A stretch of 64,000 bases of DNA from Erodium maritimum. Its lineage: Eukaryota; Streptophyta; Magnoliopsida; Geraniales; Geraniaceae. Positions 45,252 through 56,344 of the stretch are shown in pieces. How positions within the stretch are numbered: the first letter of the stretch is position 1; each line of letters begins with the position of its first letter. The DNA lies in contig OY997591.1 of assembly GCA_963921825.1 (NCBI GenBank), forward strand, positions 42,801,825 to 42,865,824, given 5' to 3'. A program made the translations under genes and the position numbers. The notes beneath the pieces are model-generated. The model was not told the DNA's origin. It saw nothing but the letters and a program-made list of their open reading frames with translations, and made no database searches.

Positions 45252-46995
45252 GCTCCTAATTGCATCTAGAAAAGGAATATTAATCTCAATTTTTTAAACA
45301 CATTCAAGAATTTAGCATATTGATCATCATGTTTAGATTTCTTGGCAACAGAAGGGAAAGGGAGAGGTGAAGTCCGGGTTTCTGAATCAACCACAGATTC
45401 CATTACCTTCTTACCTATGGCGTGCTCTCTTCCTCTTCCTCTTGAATATGCTCAATAGAAATTTTTTCTGGAGGCTCTTCATAAACTCCCTCATATGTCA
45501 CTTCTACACCCTTTCCACTCCTAGTTGTCACTACATTTGCATTTTCTCTAGGATTTATTTCAGTGTCACTAGATAATGATCCTGGAGCTCTTGAGTGTAG
45601 AGCGGAGGTTAACTGTCCCAGATGGGCTTGCATTGCCTTCATAGCAGATTCTGACTCTTCTTGTCTTTTCATCATCTGTCTGTACTTCTCCTCCTGCTTT
45701 CTTGCCTCTGCATCCTGTCTTTGCATCAGTCTCAAGACAAGATCCATGGGAGAAGGTTCTTTAGCATGTTGGCTCCGTTGAGGTTGAGGGTCTCTTTGTT
45801 GCTGGCCTTGGTTCTGGGGCCTCTGATGGAATCCAGGAGGTGCTAAATTCTGATTCCTTTGACCTTGATCTCCTCCCCATCTGAAACTTGGATGATCTTT
45901 CCAACCAGGGTTGTAGGTGCTAGAGTAAGGATCATATCTTCTTCCTTAATTGTTGCTCACATAATGAGCACTTTCATGAGCTGGATGCCGCATCTCCTCA
46001 ATGCAATCCAAAGGGTCAGGTTGTTGGGAGTGAACCTGCAACCCCTCTATCTTTGCACTCATCACTCTCATCATCTCCATAACTTGATTCATGTCTGCTG
46101 AGGATGAGACTGAATTGACTCCACCAGTAGGTCCTCTCTCAGAGTGCCAATCATTATTGGACATAATCATTTCTAAAATCTCTAGGCACTCTTCTGGGGT
46201 GTGGTTTTTGAAGGAACCACTTGATGATGCGTTCAACTCTGATTGACTTGTCGGTCTCAAACCCATATAAAAGATCTGCATCTACAACCACAACTCTAAC
46301 CCACAGTGAGGGCACCTCCTTATCATCCCTTGAAATCGCTCCCAAGCTTTAGCTAATGACTCCATATTTGCTTGTCTGAAGTTTTGAATCTGGGATCTCA
46401 ACTCTTGAGTCTTCCTTGGTGAGAAGAATCTAGTTAGAAATTTTTGAGCCAAATCCTCCCAAGTTCTTATCACATGATAAGGAAAATTGCGAAACCATTC
46501 ATAAGCTTCACCTGATAGGGAGAACGGGAATAATCTTAATCTGACAGCATCATCAGACACACCATTGTACCTGAAGGTGGAACATATTTCGAGAAATTTG
46601 GTCAGGTGTAATGACGGGTCTGGACATGTAGAGGTGTTCCCGCTAAATGAAGATTGATGAAGTAGTGAGATCACTATAGTCTTAATCTCAAACCGTTGAG
46701 CTGTGATCGCTGGTGCCTGAATGCTCGAATGTAATTTGTTGGTTTGCGGTGCACCGAACTCACACAAAAGTCTTCGTGGTCTTTCTTGCTGATTAGCATG
46801 TGGACCTACATTTGCAGTCCGCCCATCTTCACCAAATCCCGGTGGGTCTTCCATATTATGCAATTCTTTAGCTTCCTTAGCAGCTTGCCTCGATGCTTTG
46901 AATCTAAACTCAGCTTCTCTTAACTCTTTGTCACTGAGCAGTTCACTTGGAGAAGATTTGGATCTTGTGAGCATAAAACCTTCAAATCCAAACAC
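45252..46995 (-). pseudogene. Athila gag
   Basis: One reading frame from MFGFEGFMLTRSKSSPSELL (46995) to EEEEESTP (45415) contains only two in-frame stops: TAG after CPHCGLELWL (46282) and TAA after SAHYVSNN (45946). Both could arise from C-to-T changes of Gln codons. The core is FLEICSTFRYNGVSDDAVRL, FSLSGEAYEWFRNFP and WEDLAQKFLTRFFSPRKTQE, the retrotransposon gag domain. YDPYSSTYNPGWKDHPSFRW and a Gln-rich stretch follow, then a Met/Arg coiled-coil-like stretch (MQRQDAEARKQEEKYRQMMK). A frameshift near 45300-45415 separates it from protease. Gag forms the virus-like particle. Confidence 0.9.
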
Positions 46996-47089
46996 AAGAT
47001 GAGATTATAACCGAGAACGCAAATTTAAAAGACAAATAAGTAAATTAAATAGTCGTAGCACAAACTATATAGTAAGGGTCGCCTAATTG

Positions 47090-47108
47090 CTCCCCGGCAC
47101 CAGCGCCA
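47090..47108 (-). other. Primer binding site (Asp tRNA) of the Athila element
   Basis: Minus strand TGGCGCTGGTGCCGGGGAG, six bases inside the 5' LTR end. It closely matches the plant tRNA-Asp 3' end (TGGCGCCGTTGCCGGGGA), the usual Athila primer. Confidence 0.88.
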
Positions 47109-47114
47109 TAAACT

Positions 47115-48393
47115 TGACGCCCTGCGGGTTTAAGCGCAAACCTGAGCACGGAAAGTGCACCGGCCGTCAAGTAGTAATCGGATTTGAAGTCCGGAATATC
47201 GAGCCCAAAGGAGCAATAAACAAACACTCACTATTTAAAGCTTGTAGCTAAGCTATTTCTATAAAAAGTTGGTTTTTATGCTTCAAAAATAAACTAACAT
47301 GTAATGCAAATCAAGTAGGGCACTCGTAGCACGAAACCGAGAAATTATAACTTCTTAAATCAAATGATGAAATTTCTAGGATATCGGGTTCATAGAGTTC
47401 ATTCCATAAAGTCAAAAATACTCGATTGTTGTGATGAAGACTTGATTTACAGGCAACGAGTCATCTCAACTCTAGTCCTAACTTCTTTCGAACGATTCGG
47501 GCCCTAATGGAATCTAACCACCGAGTTCTTTCGAATCACGAAGTAGGAAGACCCAAAGTGTTTAGTTCTATGACAACTTCTAACTTTCGACCAACCAAGT
47601 CTATAGCTATTGCAATTGTATTAACCCCGCTAGTTCTAGCTAGGGTTTAAATCCAATTTACGATCGACTTTAGACTAATTAGAATTCTCCTTTTTCAAGC
47701 GTTAAATTCTAATTCAAATCAATTATCAAGCCTACCCGGGAGATAAACTAATTAGAATTCTCCTTTTTCAAGCGTTAAATTCTAATTCAAATCCATTATC
47801 AAGCCTACTTGGGAGATAAAGCGTTAAGCACAAATCGATCATAAACACTAAAAAATTCAACAATCACAACAATTTAAAGCATTCAAAACATGGAAATTCC
47901 TACTCTAATCACCCAAAACCCTAGAAATTGGGGTTTAGTTGTTCATGATAATCAATGACATAGAGATGAACCAATAAGTAAATGAATTCATAATAAGATT
48001 TAGAGAGAAGGTTTAGATACAATCACCACAATAAATTGACAAAATGGTTGCCCTTCCCCTTCTTCCAAACCCTAGCCTTGATCCTCTTGTGTTGGCAACA
48101 AATCCAAGAGTAGAAGCACACAGAAGCTCTCCTAAAGATGGATTTTCTCCAAGAATAATGACACCCTTGGCTCAAATCCCTCTCCAATCCAATGAAGCTC
48201 CACTTTGTCTTCCCAACAAATGAATCTCTCCAATAAATTCAGAAAATAAACACTCTTTGTAAAAATCTCCTTTCAAATTAACTCTATAGAATGTATATAT
48301 CTTTGTTTGTGTGTAGAGAGAAAAAGAAAAAAATAAAAAATAAATGCCAAGAGCTTCTCCTATTTTCTCTGGTTCGGCACTCGGCTCGGCTCT
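47115..48393 (-). repeat. 5' LTR of the Athila element, inner part
   Basis: It aligns with 37871 to about 39072 of the 3' LTR, then is interrupted by the Tekay gag-only element. It carries a private 73-bp tandem duplication (47675-47820). Confidence 0.92.
47675..47820. repeat. 73-bp tandem duplication private to the Athila 5' LTR
   Basis: Two adjacent copies (47675-47747 and 47748-47820) begin ctaattagaattctcctttt and differ at a few bases. The 3' LTR has a single copy near 38430. Confidence 0.9.
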
Positions 48394-51027
48394 CCAATTT
48401 CAGTAAACCGAACTCGGGACGCGAACGTTTAGAATAAGAAAACACTTTGAAAACATTTCCATTAAAACATTTTACAATACCAGTTTAGTTCAACAAAAGG
48501 ATGATTACAATTCAAAATACAACGTCCCACAAGCGGACAAAAAGGGCGAGGCATCCGTCGCTAGACCCAAAGTAAAAACTCGGACTCCGCTCCTAGCTCC
48601 ACCAGCTTCGAGAGCTCACCTAGTTCGTCCCACGAACAGTACCTGTAGGAAAAGCAGCTAGGGGTGAGCGTTCGCTCACCACCACGGATAACAGACTGAC
48701 TACGGCATAATTAGCAGACAATGCCGGTAACACCAAAAATAAACTCAACCCCGGGGATCACTGTCCCCAACCCAAGTACTCCGACTGACAAACACCCACG
48801 GTGACCTTCCTCGAACGACTCGACACTCAAACACGTAAGTAGACACGACGCAACGATCACGACCTCTTCCAAGGACTCAAAGGAACTACGCAACACCAAA
48901 CAAGATCACAAAGGATCGCAAACCAGCTGCTCAGTAACCTCCCTCGCTCATGCGCTTTGCCGAACCACTCAGGCCAGGCGGTCGACCTGTCTCAATAACC
49001 TCTCTTACTCACGCACTTTGCCGAACCACTCAGGCCAGGCGGTCGACCTGTCTCACTCACCTCTCTCACTCAGGCAACCACCATCACAGTCACAATCACC
49101 ACACAATCACAAGCAAGTTCGACAACACAGGCACTCAAGGCCATCCAAGACACCAACAATTAAAAACGGGCTCTCAAGGCCACCCAAGACACCAACAATT
49201 AAATACGGGCTCTCAAGGCCACCCAACTCAACAACAATTAACGCACAACAACCTCCGGCATAATCGATGCCTCCAACAGTCCTAAGATCACTAGTTTCAC
49301 AAACAACCTTCGGGCATGGTCATATGCCTCCAGTAGAACAATTATTGCTAAGTTCGCTGATCCTACGACACTACTAAGTGTCACATGCCTTTCCAATTAT
49401 TACCAAGTTCCCGTAGCATGTTTTTCTAATAAACGCTACAATCCCGTATCATGCTTTTCTAATATTTAAATAAATCTACTCAACCCACGACACCCCGGTG
49501 TCACATGCAATTCTACTGTTAACTTTCCCTAGTCAGGGCCGAGATCCGGCTACTTTTCCCTACCTCAACTGAAGAGCAACCGCTACGCTTCCTAGCTGCT
49601 GACGTTCTGGCTCGCTACCCCCGAGCTTCACTTCGATCGAAGCCGGACGCTAAAGAGAACACGAAAGCCATAGGTTAATAACGGTTCCGCCGTTAAGTTA
49701 AAGGTTACGACGGATCGGGTCCGAGCACCCGCGCACCGAACCCAGGTTTGATCTAAACCCAGTTTAAACCCCTTTTAACTTAAAACCGTCGTTGAACTCC
49801 CTTGTTTTATCTAATTCCGGTTTTGATTTTAAAACAAAACGGTTTCCTTCCGTTCGTTCCCAAACTCGATATTTTTGGTCCCAAACCCTTAATAAGCCGA
49901 TCGGCTTCGTTTCCCTTTTTCGATTTAACTTAACTCAAGTTTAAACTTAAAAACCGACATTCATTTTAAAACCCGTTTAATTTAATCAGATTTAGTTTTA
50001 TCAACTTTCTTAAGAATTCAAAACTGATATTCCCCCTTTTTCCTTTTACAATTAATTTTCGTTTCAAATATCAACCTCTTTAATTAACTCTGATTTTGTT
50101 CAATTATTTCCCTTTTTCAATTCAAATCAGTTCTAAAAATTAATCAAATTCAGTTCTAAAAATTAATCAAATTCATTACAGGTTTAATAGATACAGATTT
50201 AACAGGTCCAAATTGGCTCGAATTTAACAACACGGGAAACCGACAAATGAGGGGCTCGGGTTTGAAACCGGCCGGCCACCGACGGAGACGCCGCCGGCGA
50301 CCAAACCTCGTGGTGAGAACCTCACCGTGGAAGATGAGGTGGTGGAGCACGGCGGAGGGAGCGCCGGTGGTGGAGGTTTTGGGCGCGCCGGGGCGCGGCT
50401 GAGGGTTTCCCCTCAGATCTGGACGGAGGCGAGGAAGGTGGACGGTCGGCGGCGAGATGGGGTTCGAAGGGCTCGACTCCGTTCTGAGAGGGAGACGGTG
50501 GTCGGAGACGGCCGAGCTCGGGCTCGGGACGGCCGGGATCGAGAGGGACGGTGGTGGTTCGGGCGGCGGCTGGTGTGTGGAGAGAGGGGTCGGGTTTTGA
50601 GGGACGGTGGCGGCGTGAGGGGCGGAGAAGAGGGCGGCGTGGAGGAGGAGGACGGTGACGGCTGGTGGTGGTTGGACGGAGAAGAGGGAGTGAGGGGAGG
50701 CGAAGGAGACGGCGTGGGAGGTCGCCGGAGGTGGATGGGGAGGGGATCGGGTTCGAAGGAGAAGGAGGCGTGCTCGGCTGCGGGAGAAACGAAGACAAGC
50801 TTTAGGGTTTCAACCCTAAACCTGTCCTTTTATACCGAAGCCCTAACGGGCCTGATAAACGGGCCGAGCTGTGATGGGCCGCGCGGCCCAGACGCTGAAG
50901 GGCCTGCCCAGGCCGGGTCACTGGTCTGGCCGGGTTGCTGGTGGGTCCAGTCCGGTCCGACCCGGTCCGACCCAATAAATACTTCCCTTTTTTTTTTCTT
51001 TTTTTTTTTTTTGAAACGGGTTTTACA
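48394..51027 (-). repeat. 3' LTR of the Tekay gag-only element
   Basis: 2634 bp on the minus strand, starting TGTAAAACCCGTTTC. The last 9 bases (GGCGTGACA) are missing at 48394. It is nearly identical to the 5' LTR: only scattered substitutions and a small indel in the 48990-49060 repeat were seen by eye. Confidence 0.95.
50826..50836 (-). promoter_or_regulatory. TATA box in the Tekay 3' LTR
   Basis: Minus strand GGTATAAAAGG, followed by a telo-box palindrome tttagggtt-tc-aaccctaaa (about 50801-50820). In this 3' LTR a promoter would fire outward into the Athila remnant. Confidence 0.6.
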
Positions 51028-51030
51028 ATC

Positions 51031-51041
51031 TACCCCCCTTA
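51031..51041 (-). other. Polypurine tract of the Tekay gag-only element
   Basis: Minus strand AAGGGGGGTA, three bases before the LTR start at 51027; the second-strand priming site typical of Tekay/Del elements. Confidence 0.9.
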
Positions 51042-51077
51042 AAGAAAATTCGTCCGCGAAATTTAAAACAACGCCCA

Positions 51078-52571
51078 TTAAAAGCACCATAAACACGTAC
51101 CCTGATAGGTCTCGTGGTAGGTAGAGGATCCCGGTGTCCGGGAGTCGTTAAATGCGTACACTCTTCCCTCTGACTCTTCTTGTCTCTGACCCGGCGCACT
51201 GGCGGCTTGGTACCCATATCTCTGTTGCTGTCTTGGAGTCGGCGCACTCGTCGACGGCTGCAAAAACCTCGATTGCTGACTCTGACGAGGGCGACCTCTA
51301 GGCGACCGCGCGGTATACGACTGCTGTGGTCGTCGCGCTAACATTGCCATAACCGGCTCAGGGCACCTTGTAACGGTGTGCCCGAGTTGGTGGCACCGGA
51401 AACACCTCATATGGTCAGCCCTCGGCTCCATGTCCTGACCTGTCCAGCTGGTCGCTGGTAACACCGCGGGCCCTCCTCCCATCGGACATTCTCGATAAAA
51501 GTGGTCTCGCTGCCCACATGTGAAACATGCCGTCCCCCACTCTAAGGCGGCTGGCCCCACTGATGCTACCGACCCCAACTGTCTCGGTCCACCCTGCTGA
51601 GCATGTGGTCGAAAAAACTCTGTGGTCCTTTGTCTCCTCGGGTCTCGTGACTCGGACGGCTCTGCGAAGCTGGTCGGCCGCTGTCGGACCTCACGGGTCC
51701 TGGCCGCATCCCGGATCCCCTGTTCCACCGTCGCCGCGGTGTCCACGAGATATGTGTACTTCCGCAGTCTCAAGGCGAGGATCTGGTTCCGAATCCCCAG
51801 ACTCAGTCCTCCCTGGAACCGCAAGCAACGGTTCTTCTCGGTCATCACCATCTCTGGCGCGAATCTGGCCAAGGCTGTGAACCTGGCCTCGTACTGTGCC
51901 ACTGTCATCTCTCCTTGCTCCAGGTCTAAGAATTGCCGATGTCGCTCCAGCCGAGCCGACTCGGGAAAGTACTGTGCCATGAAAACCTCCTGGAATACGC
52001 TGTAGTCGTATCCGACTGTGTCCTTCACCCGCCCCCACCAGTGGTAGGCGCTGTCTCTCAGCTGATGGACCGCGAAGGACACTCTCCGACGGCCATCCTC
52101 GACACCCAAAGTGTCCAGGTCTCGTGTGACCTGCTCTATCCATCGCTCGGCTAGGTCGGGATTTGGCTCCCCGACAAAAACAGGTATCCCGAGCTTCAGG
52201 AAGTCGAGTAGCGCTCGGGAGGTAAGATCCTCTGTCTGAGCGGCCCTCACCGGGACTGCGGCTGCTTCTGGTGCTGGCGAAGCCGACTCTCGGCTGGCGA
52301 TGACTGCCACCAAACTCTGAACGGTCCTGGTAAGCTCATCCAGGGCAGTCATCACTGGAGGGTCCGCGACTGGCGGAACACTGGGGGTACCTGCAGATGG
52401 CCCCGCATCACTTCTCCCGTCTTCTCCGACGGGAGTGCCCTGTGCCTCCGCGTAGTCGGTGGGCTCGACGGCTGGCACCCTCCCTGGTGCCCCTGCTGAC
52501 CGCCCCCGCCGGGCTCGCGTGGGTGCCTGACCCCGTGTTCCTGATGCTCGTCCGCGCCTTCCGCGAGCCAT
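51078..52571 (-). CDS. Gag polyprotein of the Tekay gag-only element, intact
   Basis: 497 codons from MARGRRGRASGTRGQ at 52571. An in-frame Met 25 codons upstream (52646) is possible, but the MARGRRGR start fits the family better. Residues 1-50 are Arg/Gly/Ala-rich and basic. The retrotransposon gag core spans about 135-290 (FAVHQLRDSAYHWWGRVKDT, EVFMAQYFPESARLERHRQF). Two CCHC nucleocapsid knuckles lie at 349-362 (CFTCGQRDHFYREC) and 390-403 (CFRCHQLGHTVTRC). After VYAF (about residue 474) the family protein would enter protease. Here 23 unrelated residues lead to a TAA and, almost at once, the PPT. The uninterrupted frame contrasts with the damaged pols elsewhere in the window and suggests selection or recency. 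Gag would assemble particles in the cytoplasm and package RNA; enzymes must come from another element. Confidence 0.9.
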   Translation of the reverse strand: MARGRRGRASGTRGQAPTRARRGRSAGAPGRVPAVEPTDYAEAQGTPVGEDGRSDAGPSAGTPSVPPVADPPVMTALDELTRTVQSLVAVIASRESASPAPEAAAVPVRAAQTEDLTSRALLDFLKLGIPVFVGEPNPDLAERWIEQVTRDLDTLGVEDGRRRVSFAVHQLRDSAYHWWGRVKDTVGYDYSVFQEVFMAQYFPESARLERHRQFLDLEQGEMTVAQYEARFTALARFAPEMVMTEKNRCLRFQGGLSLGIRNQILALRLRKYTYLVDTAATVEQGIRDAARTREVRQRPTSFAEPSESRDPRRQRTTEFFRPHAQQGGPRQLGSVASVGPAALEWGTACFTCGQRDHFYRECPMGGGPAVLPATSWTGQDMEPRADHMRCFRCHQLGHTVTRCPEPVMAMLARRPQQSYTARSPRGRPRQSQQSRFLQPSTSAPTPRQQQRYGYQAASAPGQRQEESEGRVYAFNDSRTPGSSTYHETYQGTCLWCF

Positions 52572-52646
52572 AATCAGTATCTTCTGCACGGATACACGCA
52601 ACCGTTCAGTTTGCGAACTCAAATAAGGACAACAGCTCGAACACAC

Positions 52647-53581
52647 TAACGTTCACAAGGTCTACGTCTACCCCAACGTACTTGTTATTAAACGCCACAC
52701 CGTTCACGCTAAACATCCTTTAATCATAACACGTAGGCGGAAAGATCTCAAATTTAACCACACACACGTACACTAAGCCCTCATCCGGTCCTTTATGCAC
52801 TTACCTATAACTTTCCGCAACCAAACCAGTGTTCGCTACTCGTCCCTTGCGGGAAAAGTAGTAAAGGGGATGAGCGTGACGCTCACCTCCACGAACACCC
52901 GTTCGATTATGGCATACTAGTAACGCACCAAGGACTTACCACTCTAGTCAGGGCAAAGCATCATCACAAAACTGAAGCCAAAAGTCACACTGCTCACGCT
53001 ACTTACACCTCAATTATTCTTTTACGTAAGGGAAACCTCGAAAAGGGGATTAAGTTCTCAAATCAGCGACTACTATTGCTTACAACCTCAATCCCCAACA
53101 CAACCGACACGGCCAAACGACAACACAACAACACTCGCCCACCGGGCCAACCAAAATCAAATACGCCCTCAGGGCCAATCAAAATCAAACACGAACGCCC
53201 ACGGCGTCAAACAACATCAAAACAATCAGATTTCTTTTAAAGTTTTCTCCACTTCATTAAAACCTCAAATCTTGACATCAGGTGGTTACAACCCGGTCCA
53301 GGCGTCCCCGAACTACGTTGTACCGACTTGACATCAGCACCGTCACGTTCGACTACAGGAGCGCTCCTGAGTCGACCCGCGACAGCTTAAAAATGTTTCA
53401 TGCAGCACACACAAACAATATGCCAGTAGCCCCGTACTGAACATACACACCGACAAAACAAGACTCGAGACATTAAGGGTTTACACACGGTTCCCGATCC
53501 ACGTGCCCAACGCACGACGAGACTTTACTGACTCGACTCTCCCCACCTAATTGACGGACAGTCCGAGGTGTGAAACCTCGA
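52647..53581 (-). other. Untranslated leader of the Tekay gag-only element
   Basis: About 0.9 kb between PBS and gag without a substantial frame. It includes the segment also found after the PBS at 30226-30335. Confidence 0.85.
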
Positions 53582-53593
53582 GCTCTGATACCA
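53582..53593 (-). other. Primer binding site (initiator-Met tRNA) of the Tekay gag-only element
   Basis: Minus strand TGGTATCAGAGC, three bases after the 5' LTR end GGGGCGTGACA. Confidence 0.95.
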
Positions 53594-53596
53594 AGT

Positions 53597-56216
53597 TGTC
53601 ACGCCCCAATTTCAGTAAACCGAACTCGGGACGCGAACGTTTAGAATAAGAAAACACTTTGAAAACATTTCCATTAAAACATTTTACAATACCAGTTTAG
53701 TTCAACAAAAGGATGATTACAATTCAAAATACAACGTCCCACAAGCGGACAAAAAGGGCGAGGCATCCGTCGCTAGACCCAAAGTAAAAACTCGGACTCC
53801 GCTCCTAGCTCCACAGGCTTCGAGAGCTCACCTAGTTCGTCCCACGAACAGTACCTGTAGGAAAAGCAGCTGGGGGTGAGCGTTCGCTCACCACCACGGA
53901 TAACAGATTGACTACGGCATAATTAGCAGACAATGCCGGTAACACCAAAAATAAACTCAACCCCGGGGATCACTGTCCCCAACCCAAGTACTCCGACTGA
54001 CAAACACCCACGGTGACCTTCCTCGAACGACTCGACACTCAAACACGTAAGTAGACACGACGCAACGATCACGACCTCTTTCAAGGACTCAAAGGAACTA
54101 CGCAACACCAAACAAGATCACAAAGGATCGCAAACCAGCTGCTCAGTAACCTCCCTCGCTCATGCGCTTTGCCGAACCACTCAGGCCAGGCGGTCGACCT
54201 GTCTCACTCACGCACTTTGCCGAACCACTCAGGCCAGGCGGTCGACCTGTCTCACTCACCTCTCTCACTCAGGCAACCACCATCACAGTCACAATCACCA
54301 CACAATCACAAGCAAGTTCGACAACACAGGCACTCAAGGCCATCCAAGACACCAACAATTAAAAACGGGCTCTCAAGGCCACCCAAGACACCAACAATTA
54401 AATACGGGCTCTCAAGGCCACCCAACTCAACAACAATTAACGCACAACAACCTCCGGCATAATCGATGCCTCCAACAGTCCTAAGATCACTAGTTTCACA
54501 AACAACCTTCGGGCATGGTCATATGCCTCCAGTAGAACAATTATTGCTAAGTTCGCTGATCCTACGACACTACTAAGTGTCACATGCCTTTCCAATTATT
54601 ACCAAGTTCCCGTAGCATGTTTTTCTAATAAACGCTACAATCCCGTATCATGCTTTTCTAATATTTAAATAAATCTACTCAACCCACGACACCCCGGTGT
54701 CACATGCAATTCTACTGTTAACTTTCCCTAGTCAGGGCCGAGATCCGGCTACTTTTCCCTACCTCAACTGAAGAGCAACCGCTACGCTTCCTAGCTGCTG
54801 ACGTTCTGGCTCGCTACCCCCGAGCTTCACTTCGATCGAAGCCGGACGCTAAAGAGAACACGAAAGCCATAGGTTAATAACGGTTCCGCCGTTAAGTTAA
54901 AGGTTACGACGGATCGGGTCCGAGCACCCGCGCACTGAACCCAGGTTTGATCTAAACCCAGTTTAAACCCCTTTTAACTTAAAACCGTCGTTGAACTCCC
55001 TTGTTTTATCTAATTCCGGTTTTGATTTTAAAACAAAACGGTTTCCTTCCGTTCGTTCCCAAACTCGATATTTTTGGTCCCAAACCCTTAATAAGCCGAT
55101 CGGCTTCGTTTCCCTTTTTCGATTTAACTTAACTCAAGTTTAAACTTAAAAACCGACATTCATTTTAAAACCCGTTTAATTTAATCAGATTTAGTTTTAT
55201 CAACTTTCTTAAGAATTCAAAACTGATATTCCCCCTTTTTCCTTTTACAATTAATTTTCGTTTCAAATATCAACCTCTTTAATTAACTCTGATTTTGTTC
55301 AATTATTTCCCTTTTTCAATTCAAATCAGTTCTAAAAATTAATCAAATTCAGTTCTAAAAATTAATCAAATTCATTACAGGTTTAATAGATACAGATTTA
55401 ACAGGTCCAAATTGGCTCGAATTTAACAACACGGGAAACCGACAAATGAGGGGCTCGGGTTTGAAACCGGCCGGCCACCGACGGAGACGCCGCCGGCGAC
55501 CAAACCTCGTGGTGAGAACCTCACCGTGGAAGATGAGGTGGTGGAGCACGGCGGAGGGAGCGCCGGTGGTGGAGGTTTTGGGCGCGCCGGGGCGCGGCTG
55601 AGGGTTTCCCCTCAGATCTGGACGGAGGCGAGGAAGGTGGACGGTCGGCGGCGAGATGGGGTTCGAAGGGCTCGACTCCGTTCTGAGAGGGAGACGGTGG
55701 TCGGAGACGGCCGAGCTCGGGCTCGGGACGGCCGGGATCGAGAGGGACGGTGGTGGTTCGGGCGGCGGCTGGTGTGTGGAGAGAGGGGTCGGGTTTTGAG
55801 GGACGGTGGCGGCGTGAGGGGCGGAGAAGAGGGCGGCGTGGAGGAGGAGGACGGTGACGGCTGGTGGTGGTTGGACGGAGAAGAGGGAGTGAGGGGAGGC
55901 GAGGGAGACGGCGTGGGAGGTCGCCGGAGGTGGATGGGGAGGGGATCGGGTTCGAAGGAGAAGGAGGCGTGCTCGGCTGCGGGAGAAACGAAGACAAGCT
56001 TTAGGGTTTCAACCCTAAACCTGTCCTTTTATACCGAAGCCCTAACGGGCCTGATAAACGGGCCGAGCTGTGATGGGCCGCGCGGCCCAGACGCTGAAGG
56101 GCCTGCCCAGGCCGGGTCACTGGTCTGGCCGGGTTGCTGGTGGGTCCGGTCCGGTCCGACCCGGTCCGACCCAATAAATACTTCCCTTTTTTTTTTTTTT
56201 TGAAACGGGTTTTACA
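53597..56216 (-). repeat. 5' LTR of the Tekay gag-only element
   Basis: 2620 bp, TGTAAAACCC...GGGGCGTGACA on the minus strand. It contains minisatellite units (about 54160-54440) and GC-rich open frames on both strands (55520-56200) that also occur in the 3' LTR. These look like LTR leader sequence rather than genes. Confidence 0.95.
56000..56035 (-). promoter_or_regulatory. Predicted 5' LTR promoter of the Tekay gag-only element
   Basis: TATA box GGTATAAAAGG (56025-56035, minus) and, downstream, a palindrome of telo-boxes tttagggtt-tc-aaccctaaa (56000-56019). The layout is the same as in the solo LTR at 6479-6515. Confidence 0.68.
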
Positions 56217-56344
56217 ACATGTGTCGATAGGAGGACCAAAGGCGGCTGGGCGGCGCCACGTGGCGCGTCCTGGACATCTGGCGGCTGGGATGGCTGCTGG
56301 CAGCTGGACACGTGTCGGCAGGAGAAGGATGCGGAGGCGCCAGA
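56217..56344 (-). repeat. Athila 5' LTR, outer remnant beyond the Tekay insertion
   Basis: 128 bp beginning acatgtgtcg match 39247-39372 of the 3' LTR. At 56345 the match stops at gcgccag and an Angela LTR begins, so the outermost 390 bp or so of the Athila LTR are gone. Confidence 0.88.

Larger units (their letters stand above)
37871..48393 (-). mobile_element. Athila-clade Ty3/gypsy retrotransposon (main part)
   Basis: Minus strand: 5' LTR (47115-48393, continued at 56217-56344), Asp-tRNA PBS (47090-47108), gag (46995-45252), protease, RT, RNase H, integrase (to 41564), a non-coding 3' stretch, purine tract and 3' LTR. RT motif FMDDFSMFG, protease LCDLGASINLMP and RNase [13 protein letters not shown] are Athila signatures. 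At least three nonsense and three frameshift lesions occur in gag-pol. The outer end of the 5' LTR is missing, so TSDs cannot be checked. Confidence 0.93.
48394..56216 (-). mobile_element. Tekay-like gag-only LTR retrotransposon (TR-GAG type), young
   Basis: Minus strand: 5' LTR 53597-56216, PBS 53582-53593, leader, intact gag 52571-51078, 47 bp, PPT 51031-51041, 3' LTR 48394-51027. Internal DNA totals only 2.57 kb. A full Tekay would carry over 3 kb more of protease-RT-RNase H-integrase, of which no trace is visible. It lies inside the Athila 5' LTR. No TSD is detectable because the 3' LTR end and about 174 bp of Athila LTR are missing at the left junction. Confidence 0.93.

Noticed and set aside
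50327-51124. Long GC-rich open frames on both strands (265 and 158 codons), repeated at 55521-56203
   Set aside because: They lie wholly or largely within the two Tekay LTRs, overlap on opposite strands, have low-complexity Gly/Arg or Ser/Pro composition and no domain. They are GC-rich LTR leader sequence.
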